A stretch of 64,000 nucleotides of DNA from positions 1 through 64,000 of the forward strand of contig PXYV01000013.1 of assembly GCA_003023745.1 (NCBI GenBank), given 5' to 3'. Made by a program: the position numbers and the translations under genes. Positions 35,114 to 45,223 of the stretch are shown piece after piece. The notes under the pieces are model-generated. The model was not told the DNA's origin and ran no database searches. It was given only the letters and a program-made list of their open reading frames with translations. This DNA comes from Sulfobacillus acidophilus (GTDB lineage Bacteria > Bacillota > Sulfobacillia > Sulfobacillales > Sulfobacillaceae). Position 1 is the stretch's first letter; the number at the start of each line of letters is the position of its first letter.

Positions 35114-36100
35114 GTGGTATCCAAGAAAGTGAACACGCGACCTAGTATCGCAGGTAATGGACAGCCGGGGTTGCGTTTACCGAGGCGGCATCGCACTAGA
35201 GGCGGTGCTGAGCCGATTTTGGCTCTGTTACCGGCACTAATTGCTATGACTTTGGTACAAATCGGGCCTATGCTGGTCGGGGTAGTCATGGCGTTTTTTC
35301 GCTTGACCCAGTTTACGATTGGAAATTGGTTGGAAGCTCCATTTGCAGGATTGCAAAACATAACGTTAGCGGTAAATCCTACTGAGCCCATTGGCCGGGA
35401 GTTTTGGGGATCCATGGGATTAACTGCACTATATACGGTTCTAGTGGTTGGGATTGCGTGGGTGTTCGGTATGGCAGGGGCCGTGTTTTTGAGCGACCAA
35501 TTTCGCGGTCGTGGCCTGTTGCGGTCACTGTTCATTCTTCCTTACGCCATTCCGGCGTATGCGGGGGTTATGATCTGGACGTTTATGTTCCAATCAAACG
35601 GCGCCATTAACACGTTGTTGGGACGTGACCTTCATTTACTATCTTCTCAAACCTTTTGGTTGTCCGGCGCCAAGGCGTTTGGAGCAATTTTGGTGGCGGG
35701 TGTCTGGCAAATGTGGCCGTTTGCGTTTTTAATGTTGTTGGCGGGAATTCAAGGTGTGCCTGGCGAATTGTACGAAGCAGCCCGGGTCGATGGGGCAACT
35801 AGGTGGACTGAATTTCGTGACATTACCCTCCCGGTGACACGCGACGTAAGCCGAGTTCTCGTGCTGATTACCGGACTATGGACTTTTAATAACTTTACCA
35901 CGCCGTATGTGATGTTTGGAAACGCGCCGCCAGCCAGTACGAACCTGGTGTCGCTACAAATATACATTAATTCATTTGTCGATCTAAACTTTGGCCTAGG
36001 GGCGGCTATGGCAGTGATTATGATTGCAATTCTCGTGATAATTGCGCTGCTCTACATTCGTCTATTACGGCTAAACGTCGGGGAGGTGCCCAATGGCTGA
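35114..36100 (+). CDS. Sugar ABC transporter permease (MalF-type)
   Basis: About 328 residues from GTG 35114, nine bases after AAGGGGA (GTG 35105 is the alternative). A basic cytoplasmic N-terminus precedes six transmembrane helices. The EAA loop contacting the ATPase is EAARVDGATRWTEFRDITLPV-like (kept at about residues 220-240). It forms the membrane channel with the next gene product. No ATPase gene is nearby, so the importer probably shares an MsmX/UgpC-type ATPase encoded elsewhere. It overlaps the next gene by 8 bp. Confidence 0.9.
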   Translation: MVSKKVNTRPSIAGNGQPGLRLPRRHRTRGGAEPILALLPALIAMTLVQIGPMLVGVVMAFFRLTQFTIGNWLEAPFAGLQNITLAVNPTEPIGREFWGSMGLTALYTVLVVGIAWVFGMAGAVFLSDQFRGRGLLRSLFILPYAIPAYAGVMIWTFMFQSNGAINTLLGRDLHLLSSQTFWLSGAKAFGAILVAGVWQMWPFAFLMLLAGIQGVPGELYEAARVDGATRWTEFRDITLPVTRDVSRVLVLITGLWTFNNFTTPYVMFGNAPPASTNLVSLQIYINSFVDLNFGLGAAMAVIMIAILVIIALLYIRLLRLNVGEVPNG

Positions 36101-36938
36101 ATCATTCTCGTACCGGGTTGTTCGAGTGTTGGTTCTGCTTTTTTTGGCGGCTTTTACGTTATACCCTCTATGGACACTAATCACCATTTCTCTATCTACG
36201 GCGACCGAGGCGGGGGCACCATTCCGCTGGATTCCTGAGTTCCTCACTCTGCATCCCTATGTGGCCATGTGGCACACAGCGCCTTTACTATTATATCTTA
36301 AGAACAGCGCGATTGTTTCTAGTAGTTCGGCGGTGGTTTCGTTGCCGATAGCGCTCTTGGCGGCGTATGCGTTAACTCGACATCGTCTGCGCGGTCGAGG
36401 TGTGGTCCTGCGTGTAGTTTTGGCTACACAAGCTTTTCCAGGTGTTCTTTTCTTATTGCCGCTGTTTGTGATCTATATCAGCATCGAACACACGTTGGGG
36501 ATTCCGTTGGACGGCACCTATTTAGGACTTATTGTCACGTATTTGACCTTTGCGTTGCCGTTTTCCATTTGGATGCTAACTGGTTATTTGGCGGCTGTTC
36601 CTCCGGATATTGAAGAAGCTGCTCGAGTAGATGGAGCGAGTCGAATGAGGGCGTTTATTAGCATGACGATTCGTATGGCTACTCCCAGCATTGTTGCCGT
36701 AGGTGTATTTACTTTTATGACAGCGTGGGGCGAAGTGTTGTTTGCATCAGTGTTAACAGACGGAGCGACGCGGACCTTGCCAATCGGATTGCAACTCTAT
36801 GAAAGCGCTAAAGGATTAGTTATTTATTGGAATCAGTTGATGGCTGCGGCATTGACGGTAAGTGTTCCTGTTGTTGTAGGATTTATGGTGCTACAACGAT
36901 ATTTTGTCCGCGGTTTGAGTGCGGGAGCTATCAAATAG
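36093..36938 (+). CDS. Sugar ABC transporter permease (MalG-type)
   Basis: 281 residues with six transmembrane helices and the EAA loop EEAARVDGASRMRAFISMTI (about 170-190). It pairs with the upstream MalF-type permease, whose stop it overlaps, in an importer of the oligosaccharide-taking CUT1 class. The C-terminus ends in a short GLSAGAIK-type tail typical of MalG homologues. Start ATG 36093 has GGGGAGGTG just upstream. Confidence 0.9.
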   Translation: MAESFSYRVVRVLVLLFLAAFTLYPLWTLITISLSTATEAGAPFRWIPEFLTLHPYVAMWHTAPLLLYLKNSAIVSSSSAVVSLPIALLAAYALTRHRLRGRGVVLRVVLATQAFPGVLFLLPLFVIYISIEHTLGIPLDGTYLGLIVTYLTFALPFSIWMLTGYLAAVPPDIEEAARVDGASRMRAFISMTIRMATPSIVAVGVFTFMTAWGEVLFASVLTDGATRTLPIGLQLYESAKGLVIYWNQLMAAALTVSVPVVVGFMVLQRYFVRGLSAGAIK

Positions 36939-36965
36939 CTACATGAGTCAGAAGGAGTGCACCAT

Positions 36966-37592
36966 ATGCGTACTGCGTTGACAAGACTATTCGATGAATA
37001 TCCTGATTTAACGCCATGTCAATCATCAGTGGAGGCGGCGGCTGAACTACTACTCAAAACATTTCAAACAGGTCATATGTTACTAGTGGCAGGAAATGGG
37101 GGCAGTGCATCAGATGCGGATCATATTGTAGGAGAACTAGTGAAGGCTTGTGCACGTCCTAGGCCCCTATCTCGATTACTCGTTGAGCGTCTTAACGCAA
37201 TGGGTCTGGGTACTGTAGCGCAACGCCTGCAACGAGGATTGCCAACAATTGCACTGGCAAGTCATGCAAGTCTATCTACGGCCATAATCAACGATCAAGG
37301 TGCCGACCTAATGTTTGCTCAGCAGGTAATAGGATACGGAAAACCGGGAGATACATTGTGGGCGTTAAGCACATCGGGCAATTCTACGAACATTGTGGTG
37401 GCACTACAAGTGGCCCGGGCCTTAGAAATGCAGACAGTAGGGTTAACGGGCGATCCAGGGGGACGAATGAGCGCATATTGCGACGTTTTGGTGCGAGTGC
37501 CGTACACGTCTACTCAGACAATCCAAGAGCGGCATTTACCTATTTATCATGCACTCTGCCTTTACATAGAGGAGGTGATGTATGGGATATGA
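36966..37592 (+). CDS. SIS-domain phosphosugar isomerase (GmhA-like)
   Basis: 208 residues from ATG 36966 (GAAGGAG eight bases upstream). SIS-domain signatures: GNGGSASDADHIVGEL (phosphosugar loop), LSTSGNSTNIV and LTGDPGGRM, plus QERHLPIYHALC, where GmhA enzymes carry catalytic Glu and His. Known GmhA converts sedoheptulose-7-phosphate to mannoheptose-7-phosphate. Here, between a sugar importer and a ROK kinase, conversion of another sugar phosphate (for example between mannose- and fructose-type phosphates) is possible but inferred. It overlaps the next start by 4 bp. Confidence 0.82.
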   Translation: MRTALTRLFDEYPDLTPCQSSVEAAAELLLKTFQTGHMLLVAGNGGSASDADHIVGELVKACARPRPLSRLLVERLNAMGLGTVAQRLQRGLPTIALASHASLSTAIINDQGADLMFAQQVIGYGKPGDTLWALSTSGNSTNIVVALQVARALEMQTVGLTGDPGGRMSAYCDVLVRVPYTSTQTIQERHLPIYHALCLYIEEVMYGI

Positions 37593-38605
37593 CATGGCTG
37601 GCAGGCATTGATATCGGGGGAACCAAGTGCGCCGTGGCTATGGCGGAGTATGTGCAGGGGCGTATCCAAATTAAGGCACGTGATCAAATTGAGACGCCGT
37701 CGGTATGGTCGTCTGCGCTTGAGGATCTGGATGCCAGGCTAAAATACTTGATAAGGACCACGGGTTCTTATCCTGAGGCAATCGGTATTAGTTCCGGAGG
37801 TCCGTTAGATCCATATCGTGGGATGATTTTGAGTCCGCCGAATCTGCCGGGGTGGAATGACGTGCCTATCGTAGATTACTTTTTAACTCGTTATCGTGTA
37901 CCTACAGCTCTAGAAAATGACGCAAATGCGGGAGCGGTCGCTGAATTGCGTTGGGGAGCCTATGGACACGTCAAGGACCTGGTTTTTTTGACGTTTGGTA
38001 CTGGCATGGGGGCAGGGTTGATTGTTAATGGTCAGATTGTACGAGGTGCAACGGCAGGAGCCGGAGAGATCGGGCACATCCGTTTGGCAACAAATGGACC
38101 GATGGGGTATGGAAAGGCGGGATCATTTGAGGGGTTTTGTAGTGGTGGTGGTATTGCACAACTTGCGTTGCAGCGTCTAGCCGATACGGTTAAACAAGGC
38201 TTATCCCTATCGCCTGTCTGGACACAGTGGTGGCGAAATCCGAGCAGTCTTACGGCCGAGGCTGTAGGGCAAATCGCCAGCCAAGGGGATGAGTTAGCGA
38301 TACAGCTTCTGAAAGAAGTTGGTGAATGGCTGGGACGAGGGATTTCAATACTGATTGATCTGTTGAATCCTGAGGTCATTGTGATCGGAAGTATTTTTGC
38401 ACGTCAACGTCGCTTGCTGGAGGGTCCGATGCACCGGATATTAGAGGTCGAAGCATTGCCAGAGAACTATAGGGCATGTCGAATAGTTAGCAGTTCTTTC
38501 GGAGAACAGGTCGGTGACTTCGCTGCATTTGCTACAGCTGTTGAGTCTTTAGAGGTGCAGGCAAATAATGTTACGGTGTGTGAAAGGAACTCAACGCAAC
38601 CATAA
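37589..38605 (+). CDS. ROK-family sugar kinase
   Basis: 338 residues from ATG 37589, overlapping the isomerase stop (ATGA). Phosphate-binding loop LAGIDIGGTKCAVAMAE, catalytic Asp in ALENDANAGAV, LTFGTGMGAGLI and the ROK segment AGAGEIGHIRLA, followed by GSFEGFCSGGGI. The usual CxCGxxGCxE zinc cluster is replaced by PMGYGKAGSFEGFCSG, as in some GlcNAc/ManNAc-type or glucose ROK kinases lacking zinc. It phosphorylates a hexose or aminohexose in the cytoplasm. It is probably translated together with the SIS isomerase so that kinase and isomerase act in sequence. Confidence 0.87.
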   Translation: MTWLAGIDIGGTKCAVAMAEYVQGRIQIKARDQIETPSVWSSALEDLDARLKYLIRTTGSYPEAIGISSGGPLDPYRGMILSPPNLPGWNDVPIVDYFLTRYRVPTALENDANAGAVAELRWGAYGHVKDLVFLTFGTGMGAGLIVNGQIVRGATAGAGEIGHIRLATNGPMGYGKAGSFEGFCSGGGIAQLALQRLADTVKQGLSLSPVWTQWWRNPSSLTAEAVGQIASQGDELAIQLLKEVGEWLGRGISILIDLLNPEVIVIGSIFARQRRLLEGPMHRILEVEALPENYRACRIVSSSFGEQVGDFAAFATAVESLEVQANNVTVCERNSTQP

Positions 38606-38809
38606 CTTTTACCGAGCAAGGGCTGCATAACAGTAATGGTGTCCCGCGCTCCTGTCGGCCAGAACGATATTGGAGGGACAATTTTTTCATTATTGCATGC
38701 GCGACGACAAACGGCATGACACCCCAATAATTGGCATGCCTTGCAGTGTGACGCGAGGCTTAAGGGTCAAGGGATACAAGCCTCTAAGGACCGTCATTAG
38801 GAAAGGAAG

Positions 38810-40633
38810 ATGAACCAGATGTTTTCGTTTGGGGCAAACTACTGGAGTCGGCATGGTGGTCCACGTATGTGGACTGACTTTGATAGTGCAGCGGTGAAGG
38901 AAGAGCTGGCATGGGCTCGTCGCATAGGAATAGATACATTGCGGTGGTTTTTGTACTGGCCGGACATGGAACCGCAGCCGGGCGTGGATGCGACCGAGCC
39001 ATGGGAGCATGTGGCTCAGTTTTTAGAGATGGCGGCACGTGAACACCTGACAACCTATCCTACCCTTTTAGTAGGGCACATGTCGGGTCAAAATTGGGAT
39101 CCCCCCTGGCGAGATGGCCGGGATTTATGGACCGATCCGGTGATGGTGCAGCATACCGAAGCATATATTCGTAGATCAGTGAGTCGTTTGCGGGATATGC
39201 CGACCATTGGTGGATGGATATTGACGAATGAATGGCCATTATACGCTGGGCCGACGAGTCCCGGAGTGTTTCGGGTGTGGCTGAGTCGAATGGTTCAGGC
39301 CGTATTTGAATCGGATGGCAAGCATCGCCCGCTCTCTTTAGGGGATGGTGCTTGGAATGCCATGGGAGTAAATAACGGGTTTACACTCTCCGACCTCCAT
39401 ACATTGACGGACATTGTGGGTCCGCACGTCTACCCTGAAGGGGAAGAGTTACTCGAAGTTGCTATGGCCTCTTATGTGCACTGCCAATTGGCGCACGGGA
39501 AACGCCCTGTCTTATTAGAGGAGTTTGGATGCAGCGATGCATTTGGGAGCGAAACGGAACAAGCGGTATTCTATCGTTCGCAGATAGCAGGTGCAATTAT
39601 GGCGGGTGCCATAGGAGCATGGGCATGGTGCCTATGCGACTTTGATTTACGGACAACAATTCCTTATGCGCATCATCCATTCGAACTGCGCTTTGGGCTG
39701 TTCTCCACCAACGGAAAGGAAAAGGCGACAGCTTCGGTCGTTAAGGAGTTGCAAGAAGCGTGTGGCACTCTCGGCCCGGTGACGCATGATCCGATTGGCG
39801 TCGTCGTGCCAGCTTTGCAAAGCGGGATGATTCCGTTCACGCGCGGCCCGGAAGGCACGCTGATGACCCGAGTTGCTGGTCGCATGTTAAGGACGCTGGC
39901 TCAGCTGGGCTACAACCCTATCGTAATTCACGAACCGCCACATGTTGGTCCCGCGTTGTCAGTAAATATAGGCGATTTCCCGGAATTAGAATACGTGGAT
40001 ACAATATTCGTGGTCGCGCCACGGCTCGGCGAGCCATTAAGAGAGCGGTTGTGGCAATGGGTGCGGGAAGGCGGAAATCTTTACCTAGCGTATTCGTGGA
40101 ATTTTTGGTTTCCTGATTTACCTGAAATTCTGGGGGTAGAACGCTCCGGGTTTTATAACGTTAAAGAGCACGTAGTTGAGAAGATGACTCTGAAATGGCA
40201 GAAGAGTAATGCTCTAATCAAGTTAACCGCCAGCGGTTTGTTGCCGACCGTCACATTATCCGCGCGGGGTGCTAGCGAATGCGCGACGGACGACCAAGGT
40301 CAACATCGCATCTTTCGATACGCCTGGGGGAAAGGGACGATTACAGTCAATTCGATAGGTATTGAGGCGGCCGAGGGTCCTATTACTGGTCTGGAATTAC
40401 TCTATCACCAGTATCTCTCAGAAGTAGGACCTAGGCTGCGGGTGGAATTGCAAGGAGTCGGGGCACAGGCTGCCATCTTCGAAAGCGGGCACGTCCTAGC
40501 CATGAATCATGGCACCGAGTCTGTAACGTTATTGCCGGCAAAAGATACCTGTGTCACAGATCTGCACGGACAAGTCCGCGAACGTGTCCTACTACCCCCA
40601 CACGATTGCTGGATTGGTTACTGGAAAGAGTGA
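38810..40633 (+). CDS. Clan A glycoside hydrolase (GH5/GH42-like), cytoplasmic
   Basis: 607 residues, AGGAAAGGAAG upstream of ATG 38810. A TIM-barrel (about 1-320) has candidate acid/base Glu141 in ILTNEWPLY and nucleophile Glu238 in VLLEEFG, the spacing and sequence style of clan GH-A. Residues about 330-460 resemble the glutamine-amidotransferase-like domain that follows the barrel in GH42 enzymes (IFVVAPRLGEPLRERLWQWV, GGNLYLAYSW). A small beta C-terminal domain ends the protein. There is no signal peptide. Probably cleaves imported oligosaccharides such as beta-mannosides or beta-galactosides. The family number is uncertain. Confidence 0.8.
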   Translation: MNQMFSFGANYWSRHGGPRMWTDFDSAAVKEELAWARRIGIDTLRWFLYWPDMEPQPGVDATEPWEHVAQFLEMAAREHLTTYPTLLVGHMSGQNWDPPWRDGRDLWTDPVMVQHTEAYIRRSVSRLRDMPTIGGWILTNEWPLYAGPTSPGVFRVWLSRMVQAVFESDGKHRPLSLGDGAWNAMGVNNGFTLSDLHTLTDIVGPHVYPEGEELLEVAMASYVHCQLAHGKRPVLLEEFGCSDAFGSETEQAVFYRSQIAGAIMAGAIGAWAWCLCDFDLRTTIPYAHHPFELRFGLFSTNGKEKATASVVKELQEACGTLGPVTHDPIGVVVPALQSGMIPFTRGPEGTLMTRVAGRMLRTLAQLGYNPIVIHEPPHVGPALSVNIGDFPELEYVDTIFVVAPRLGEPLRERLWQWVREGGNLYLAYSWNFWFPDLPEILGVERSGFYNVKEHVVEKMTLKWQKSNALIKLTASGLLPTVTLSARGASECATDDQGQHRIFRYAWGKGTITVNSIGIEAAEGPITGLELLYHQYLSEVGPRLRVELQGVGAQAAIFESGHVLAMNHGTESVTLLPAKDTCVTDLHGQVRERVLLPPHDCWIGYWKE

Positions 40634-41230
40634 TATTTAGTGAGTTGTGTTCTATCGTGCTCGACGTTGAAGGGAAGAGGTCGGACACCAAAACGGTGGT
40701 CCATGTGGGTGGTTCCTTACACTACCGTCAATAAGCGGGTGTTGGAGTGTGGCCAGGCAGGCGTATGGCCCTATGCTGTTGCGTCTAATGTTTACTGGAA
40801 ACTCGACAGTCGGCAGGTGCACAAACAGTTATGCCAGGCTGGACAAGAACTACTTCGGTTTTACTTTCTGTCTTTTCGAAGTTTGTCGGCGAAACCGATC
40901 TTCGTTGGGCTGTTTGATTGGTGGGATTGTTGTCGTGTCTCAAAAAGGTTTGATAAAAAATGTCCTGCCGCCTGAATCCTCGGAAAAAAGGATGGAACAT
41001 CAGGAGAACTGTATGATTAGCTCTGCTAATGGATCCCAGGGGCGGGAAAAGATTTCTGATACCTAATCTGGGGCCCAAGACCCCGTAATAATCATGGAAA
41101 CACTGGTGTTGGTTAACGTTCACCGAGTAGTGAACCTTTTTTGGTGTCCGTTGATAAATGGCTTATCGGAGGTTTGTCAACGGCAGGAGTCCGTCGCTAG
41201 CCGGTGTCGAATACCATAGGGGGTTACGAA
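40634..41230. other. Intergenic region in the sugar island, no convincing gene
   Basis: About 600 bp. Short frames on both strands (the longest about 110 codons) lack ribosome binding sites and protein-like composition. Possibly a decayed gene. It must contain the promoter for the GH38-like gene. Confidence 0.4.
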
Positions 41231-43531
41231 ATGTCGGAGTACTTGTTTGCAATCACGTATCATCCCATGTACCTCTTGGTCGATCAGGATCGTGGGGATC
41301 CTCCAATTCTGGAACGGCAGTTGCCATGGGGGGCTCCAGATGCGGACACCTATATTGCGCGTATTGAGCGCAACTTGAACGCATTGGACCAGTATCCGGA
41401 TTTACGGTTGAACTACGAATTTTCGGGTATGGAACTGGAGGCACTATCCGTCAGGAGACCCGATATTATTGAGAGATTTCGGAATGCAATTCATCGAGGT
41501 CAACTCGAATTTGTTGGAGGGGACTATGCGCAAGCCCACTTGCATGTGCTTGGATCAGAATCTGGCTTGAGGCAGTGTTATGAGGGCGCAGAGGTATTTC
41601 GTGCTATTTTAGGAAAGATGCCTACGGTTTTCTTCCACCAAGAGACTGGGGTACATCCGCAATTACCGCAAATACTTAGGGCACTAAATGTGGAGACGGC
41701 AATTGCGCCCGCTTTTCCATGGCACGCACAGGTGATCGCGGGACAGTTTCATTTTTTCAGTTGGCCAGATGGTCGTTATGAGCAAACCTACTTATTGCCG
41801 CAGGACCAAATTATATGTACGTGGGTGGCTCTAGATGGAACCGAGATACCAGTGTATCTGCAAAGCCAATTACGAGTGACTCCTGCTGACCTAATGCGAA
41901 GTGAACAGCGTGGACTCATGCAAGCAGCGCGTCTGTGGATAAAATGCCCCGACATGGAAGAATTGCGAGCGGACGAGTATCGTTGGATGCACGATAAAGG
42001 ATCGTTTGTAACGCTATCGGACGGAATGGCGGATATAATGGCGGGATTCCCCTCTGAATCCAAGACTTGGTCCCAGATACGGTTGTCGTCTTACTGGTCT
42101 TATATTGAGGGGATGTGGGATGAAGCCTTAGTTCAAGAAATCACGCGGGCCGAAACACTACTGGTGGAGGCTGAAGCGTTAGCCGCATTCGGACAGGCGC
42201 GGGCCGGCACAGCGTTGCCATTCCCTCATCTGTGGAAACAATTATTATCTACGCAGCATCATGATGTCATGTGGGTCGAGACAACAGATCTGAAACGACA
42301 GGCAATCCAGACATTGCACGAAATACAGGGGACTGTTCGTTTATGGATTGAGTCCAGTGTGCGGGGAGATGAAGCAGATGGAACCCGAGCACAAAAGGTT
42401 GCATGGAATCCATTTCCATACAAGGTTCCGAGTTTGGTCAGCATGGAGAACGCCATTGAGCAGCCGGAGGCAGGTGAGATTCCTGCATTAGTAAAATTAC
42501 TCCCTTTGAACTGGACGGGAATCTCCTTTCCCGCCAATGAACCATCAGCTAATCGGAGTCGCAGTGAGTTTCATCAAATAAGAGTTGATGAGGCGGGGAC
42601 CTTTGACTGGGTGGATGAGTCGGGGAAGGCCTTGCTGGAGAGGTCCAGCGGGGAACTACACTTTACGCGGCCAGACGGTCATCGGTTTCGTAGCCGAGAT
42701 GTGACGCGATTAGACATTCATCGATGTATTCCAAATGGCGACTATTACAGGTTTGGCGGGGAAATGGACGGAATTACCGTGGTAATTGAGCTCACGCACT
42801 TATCGTCTAAAGAGGGAACCGTTTTAATAGTTGATTATCATTACACATTTGTATCCGATTACATTGGGGTCATGTGGGACGATACGACGAAATTCAATGT
42901 TCGGTGGCAGACGCCAAAGGGTTCGCGTGTATATCACGACATTCCTTTTGGTGTGACAGAAGCGTATAAAGATCGGCCGCTTCATGCGACAAGCTGGGTA
43001 GCGGTGACACAGCCGTCGGGTGTTGGTGTACAGTGCATTCATTTCGGCCATCCTAAATATTTGTACCGATCGACTGGAGACCTCGAATCAGTGCTGGCAT
43101 GGGGATCTAGAACATTTACGAATCGAATGGCGGTGCGATTCATGGATGCCAATCAGTTCGATTTGGGATTAAACGGAACGTTCCACGATCGTTTTATCTG
43201 GGTGCCGGTTGTTCAGAGCTCGTGGTCAGCGCTAATGCGAACGGGCCAAGGATTGCGGTTGGTTGACCACGTCGTTGGACTCCGTCATGAATCAGAGTTA
43301 CAACAAATACAACCTTATCATTCGCTTGAACTATGCGACGATTTAGTGTGCACATTTGCGGGGCGCGAAAAGAACGGTAGTACAGTGTTCCGCGTGGTGA
43401 ATTGTGGTTCGCATTCAGTCGCAACGCCATTCATTGACGATACGGAATATCGTGTGAAATTAACTGACCTCAGTGGACAATTACGGTCCGAGTTACGGCC
43501 GTGGGAGATCGGGCAAATTGTTTTTCTATGA
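41231..43531 (+). CDS. GH38-like protein (alpha-mannosidase family) with altered catalytic position
   Basis: 766 residues from ATG 41231 (TAGGGGG upstream). The N-terminal barrel shows family-38 landmarks: LEFVGGDYAQAHLHVLGSES, SGLRQCYEG, PQLPQILRALNVETAIAP and STQHHDVMW near residue 340. The later half is beta-rich, as in GH38 C-terminal domains. In GH38 the nucleophile Asp lies in a PDxFGxxPQLPQ stretch. Here the position reads FFHQETGVHPQLPQ, so the Asp is replaced, and the usual N-terminal HxHxD motif is not obvious (ITYHPMYLL). It may be a divergent subgroup with another nucleophile or a non-hydrolytic homologue. The setting supports mannoside metabolism. Confidence 0.7.
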   Translation: MSEYLFAITYHPMYLLVDQDRGDPPILERQLPWGAPDADTYIARIERNLNALDQYPDLRLNYEFSGMELEALSVRRPDIIERFRNAIHRGQLEFVGGDYAQAHLHVLGSESGLRQCYEGAEVFRAILGKMPTVFFHQETGVHPQLPQILRALNVETAIAPAFPWHAQVIAGQFHFFSWPDGRYEQTYLLPQDQIICTWVALDGTEIPVYLQSQLRVTPADLMRSEQRGLMQAARLWIKCPDMEELRADEYRWMHDKGSFVTLSDGMADIMAGFPSESKTWSQIRLSSYWSYIEGMWDEALVQEITRAETLLVEAEALAAFGQARAGTALPFPHLWKQLLSTQHHDVMWVETTDLKRQAIQTLHEIQGTVRLWIESSVRGDEADGTRAQKVAWNPFPYKVPSLVSMENAIEQPEAGEIPALVKLLPLNWTGISFPANEPSANRSRSEFHQIRVDEAGTFDWVDESGKALLERSSGELHFTRPDGHRFRSRDVTRLDIHRCIPNGDYYRFGGEMDGITVVIELTHLSSKEGTVLIVDYHYTFVSDYIGVMWDDTTKFNVRWQTPKGSRVYHDIPFGVTEAYKDRPLHATSWVAVTQPSGVGVQCIHFGHPKYLYRSTGDLESVLAWGSRTFTNRMAVRFMDANQFDLGLNGTFHDRFIWVPVVQSSWSALMRTGQGLRLVDHVVGLRHESELQQIQPYHSLELCDDLVCTFAGREKNGSTVFRVVNCGSHSVATPFIDDTEYRVKLTDLSGQLRSELRPWEIGQIVFL

Positions 43532-43785
43532 TAAGGCGCTTACCCGTGTCGTACTAAAGACTCCAATACAGCAATATGGCTCGCCGCGTTCGTTGACTTC
43601 ACTCTTCGGTGTCTCCGTGTTTGGTGCGCGTCAGTGGCCAAACTGTGGGTATTAGTGATGAGGGAAATGACGGGTCAGACCGTGGTCGATTAAACGCAGT
43701 ACGATAGTTTGAATTTGTGAGGTGTCCAAATTCAATAACGTTCAGACTATTGATGACTCGCTTGATTGGCGTTAGGAGGTGCTAT

Positions 43786-44961
43786 GTGGGAAATTTTCTG
43801 TTCCGGGTCCCTCCGGTCATTGACTTCGGATGGGGTCGTCGCGATAGTGTGGGGACCGCCGTGGCGCAATTTGGTAGCCGATGTGTAATTGTGACGACTG
43901 AGCGGTTGCATCAAAACACCCCGATGATTGAGGCCATGCAACGAAGGCTGCATGAATCGCATGTTTTATCAACCGTTTACGATGGCGTAAAGCCTAACCC
44001 GACAGTTGATATGATGGATAGTGGTGCCGCCGTTGCCCAGAGTTTTCGCGCAGATGTCATTTTGGGTGTCGGTGGCGGTTCAGCCATGGATGCGGCGAAG
44101 GCGGTCGCCTTAGGAGCAACGAACCCGGGATCAACGTGGGACTATCGCTTATTTGGGGAACGTAAAATCTCAAATCGGGTTCTGCCCGTGGTGACGGTGG
44201 GAACTACGGCCGGTACCGGTTCGCATGTGTCGCCCGTGTCGGTACTTACCAATAGTGATTTGAATAGCAAATTTGCGATTGTAGATTATCGCCTTAGTCC
44301 CGTATGGGCTATTGTGGACCCTGAACTGACCTTATCGGTTCCGCCTCATGTGACGGCCGCTACCGGGTTTGATGTATTTGCGCATGCGTTTGAGAGCACC
44401 CTTCACCCGAACGCATCACCCTTCGTAAATTTGGCAGCGGAACGGGCGTTGCGTTTGGTGGCACAGTTTCTTCCTCGGGCTGTACAAGACGGCAATGATG
44501 TTGAGGCCCGTATCGCCATGGCGGAGGCGGACACGTTGGCCGGTATTTGTATTACCAATGCTGGTACTACGCTGCCACATGGGATTGCCATGGCCATAGG
44601 TGGTCATGCGCCGCGAGTGATGCATGGTGCCGCATTGGCGGCAGTGTATCCTGCTGTTATGCGATTTACATGGGCAGATGCGATCACGCAATTTTCGCAC
44701 CTATATCAAATTCTTCGCAACAGTCCAGTATTAGCAGATGGTGATCCGGAGCAGGCAAGCCGAGCAGTGGATTTGGTTGAAGATTTCCTCGCACAAATTG
44801 GATTGGCTGATACCGTAGATAAGCTAGGTATCGATTCGGACATTTTGGCTGCAATTGTGAAGGATACGTTTGCGTTGCCGGACTATAGTGTCAATCCTAA
44901 GGTGCCTAGCATGGACGACGTACGAGATATTTTGTCAGCTGGTTCAACAACTGTCGGCTAA
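43786..44961 (+). CDS. Iron-containing alcohol dehydrogenase (second paralogue)
   Basis: 391 residues from GTG 43786, with TAGGAGG six bases upstream. The ATG two bases earlier is out of frame. Same motifs as 29867-31057: DVILGVGGGSAMDAAKAV, TAGTGSHVSPVS, GFDVFAHAFES (Asp, His), LPHGIAMAIGG (His) and MHGAALAAVYP (His). The two proteins match over their whole length, with long identical blocks (LTLSVPP, VTAATGFDVFAHAFES). Duplication within one sugar island suggests either two substrates or separate regulation by different operons. Confidence 0.88.
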   Translation: MGNFLFRVPPVIDFGWGRRDSVGTAVAQFGSRCVIVTTERLHQNTPMIEAMQRRLHESHVLSTVYDGVKPNPTVDMMDSGAAVAQSFRADVILGVGGGSAMDAAKAVALGATNPGSTWDYRLFGERKISNRVLPVVTVGTTAGTGSHVSPVSVLTNSDLNSKFAIVDYRLSPVWAIVDPELTLSVPPHVTAATGFDVFAHAFESTLHPNASPFVNLAAERALRLVAQFLPRAVQDGNDVEARIAMAEADTLAGICITNAGTTLPHGIAMAIGGHAPRVMHGAALAAVYPAVMRFTWADAITQFSHLYQILRNSPVLADGDPEQASRAVDLVEDFLAQIGLADTVDKLGIDSDILAAIVKDTFALPDYSVNPKVPSMDDVRDILSAGSTTVG

Positions 44962-45203
44962 AAGAGCATCGATTATACCGCACGTGAAGGTCTGAGCTTC
45001 GAGGGGTTAGTGTATGTCCCGTGTTAAAATTCAAGCTAAATTTAAATCGATTTGCCTGCCGCCCTGGGGGATACTGTTTGGAAACCACAAAAAGGGTCCT
45101 TAAAATATAGTGCAACGGGACGGCCGCTCATGAAAGTCGTCTCTTTCAAGAGGGCAAGTGTTTCTCCTGCGGATGTTTCATGACAGGAAATTGGTCAGAT
45201 GGA

Positions 45204-45223
45204 ATGACACGAAATCGTGTCAT
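45204..45223 (-). terminator. Hairpin overlapping the EAL gene stop
   Basis: ATGACACG and CGTGTCAT pair around AAAT. It covers the minus-strand stop codon of the EAL protein and probably ends its transcript, although the T-run is short. Confidence 0.45.
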
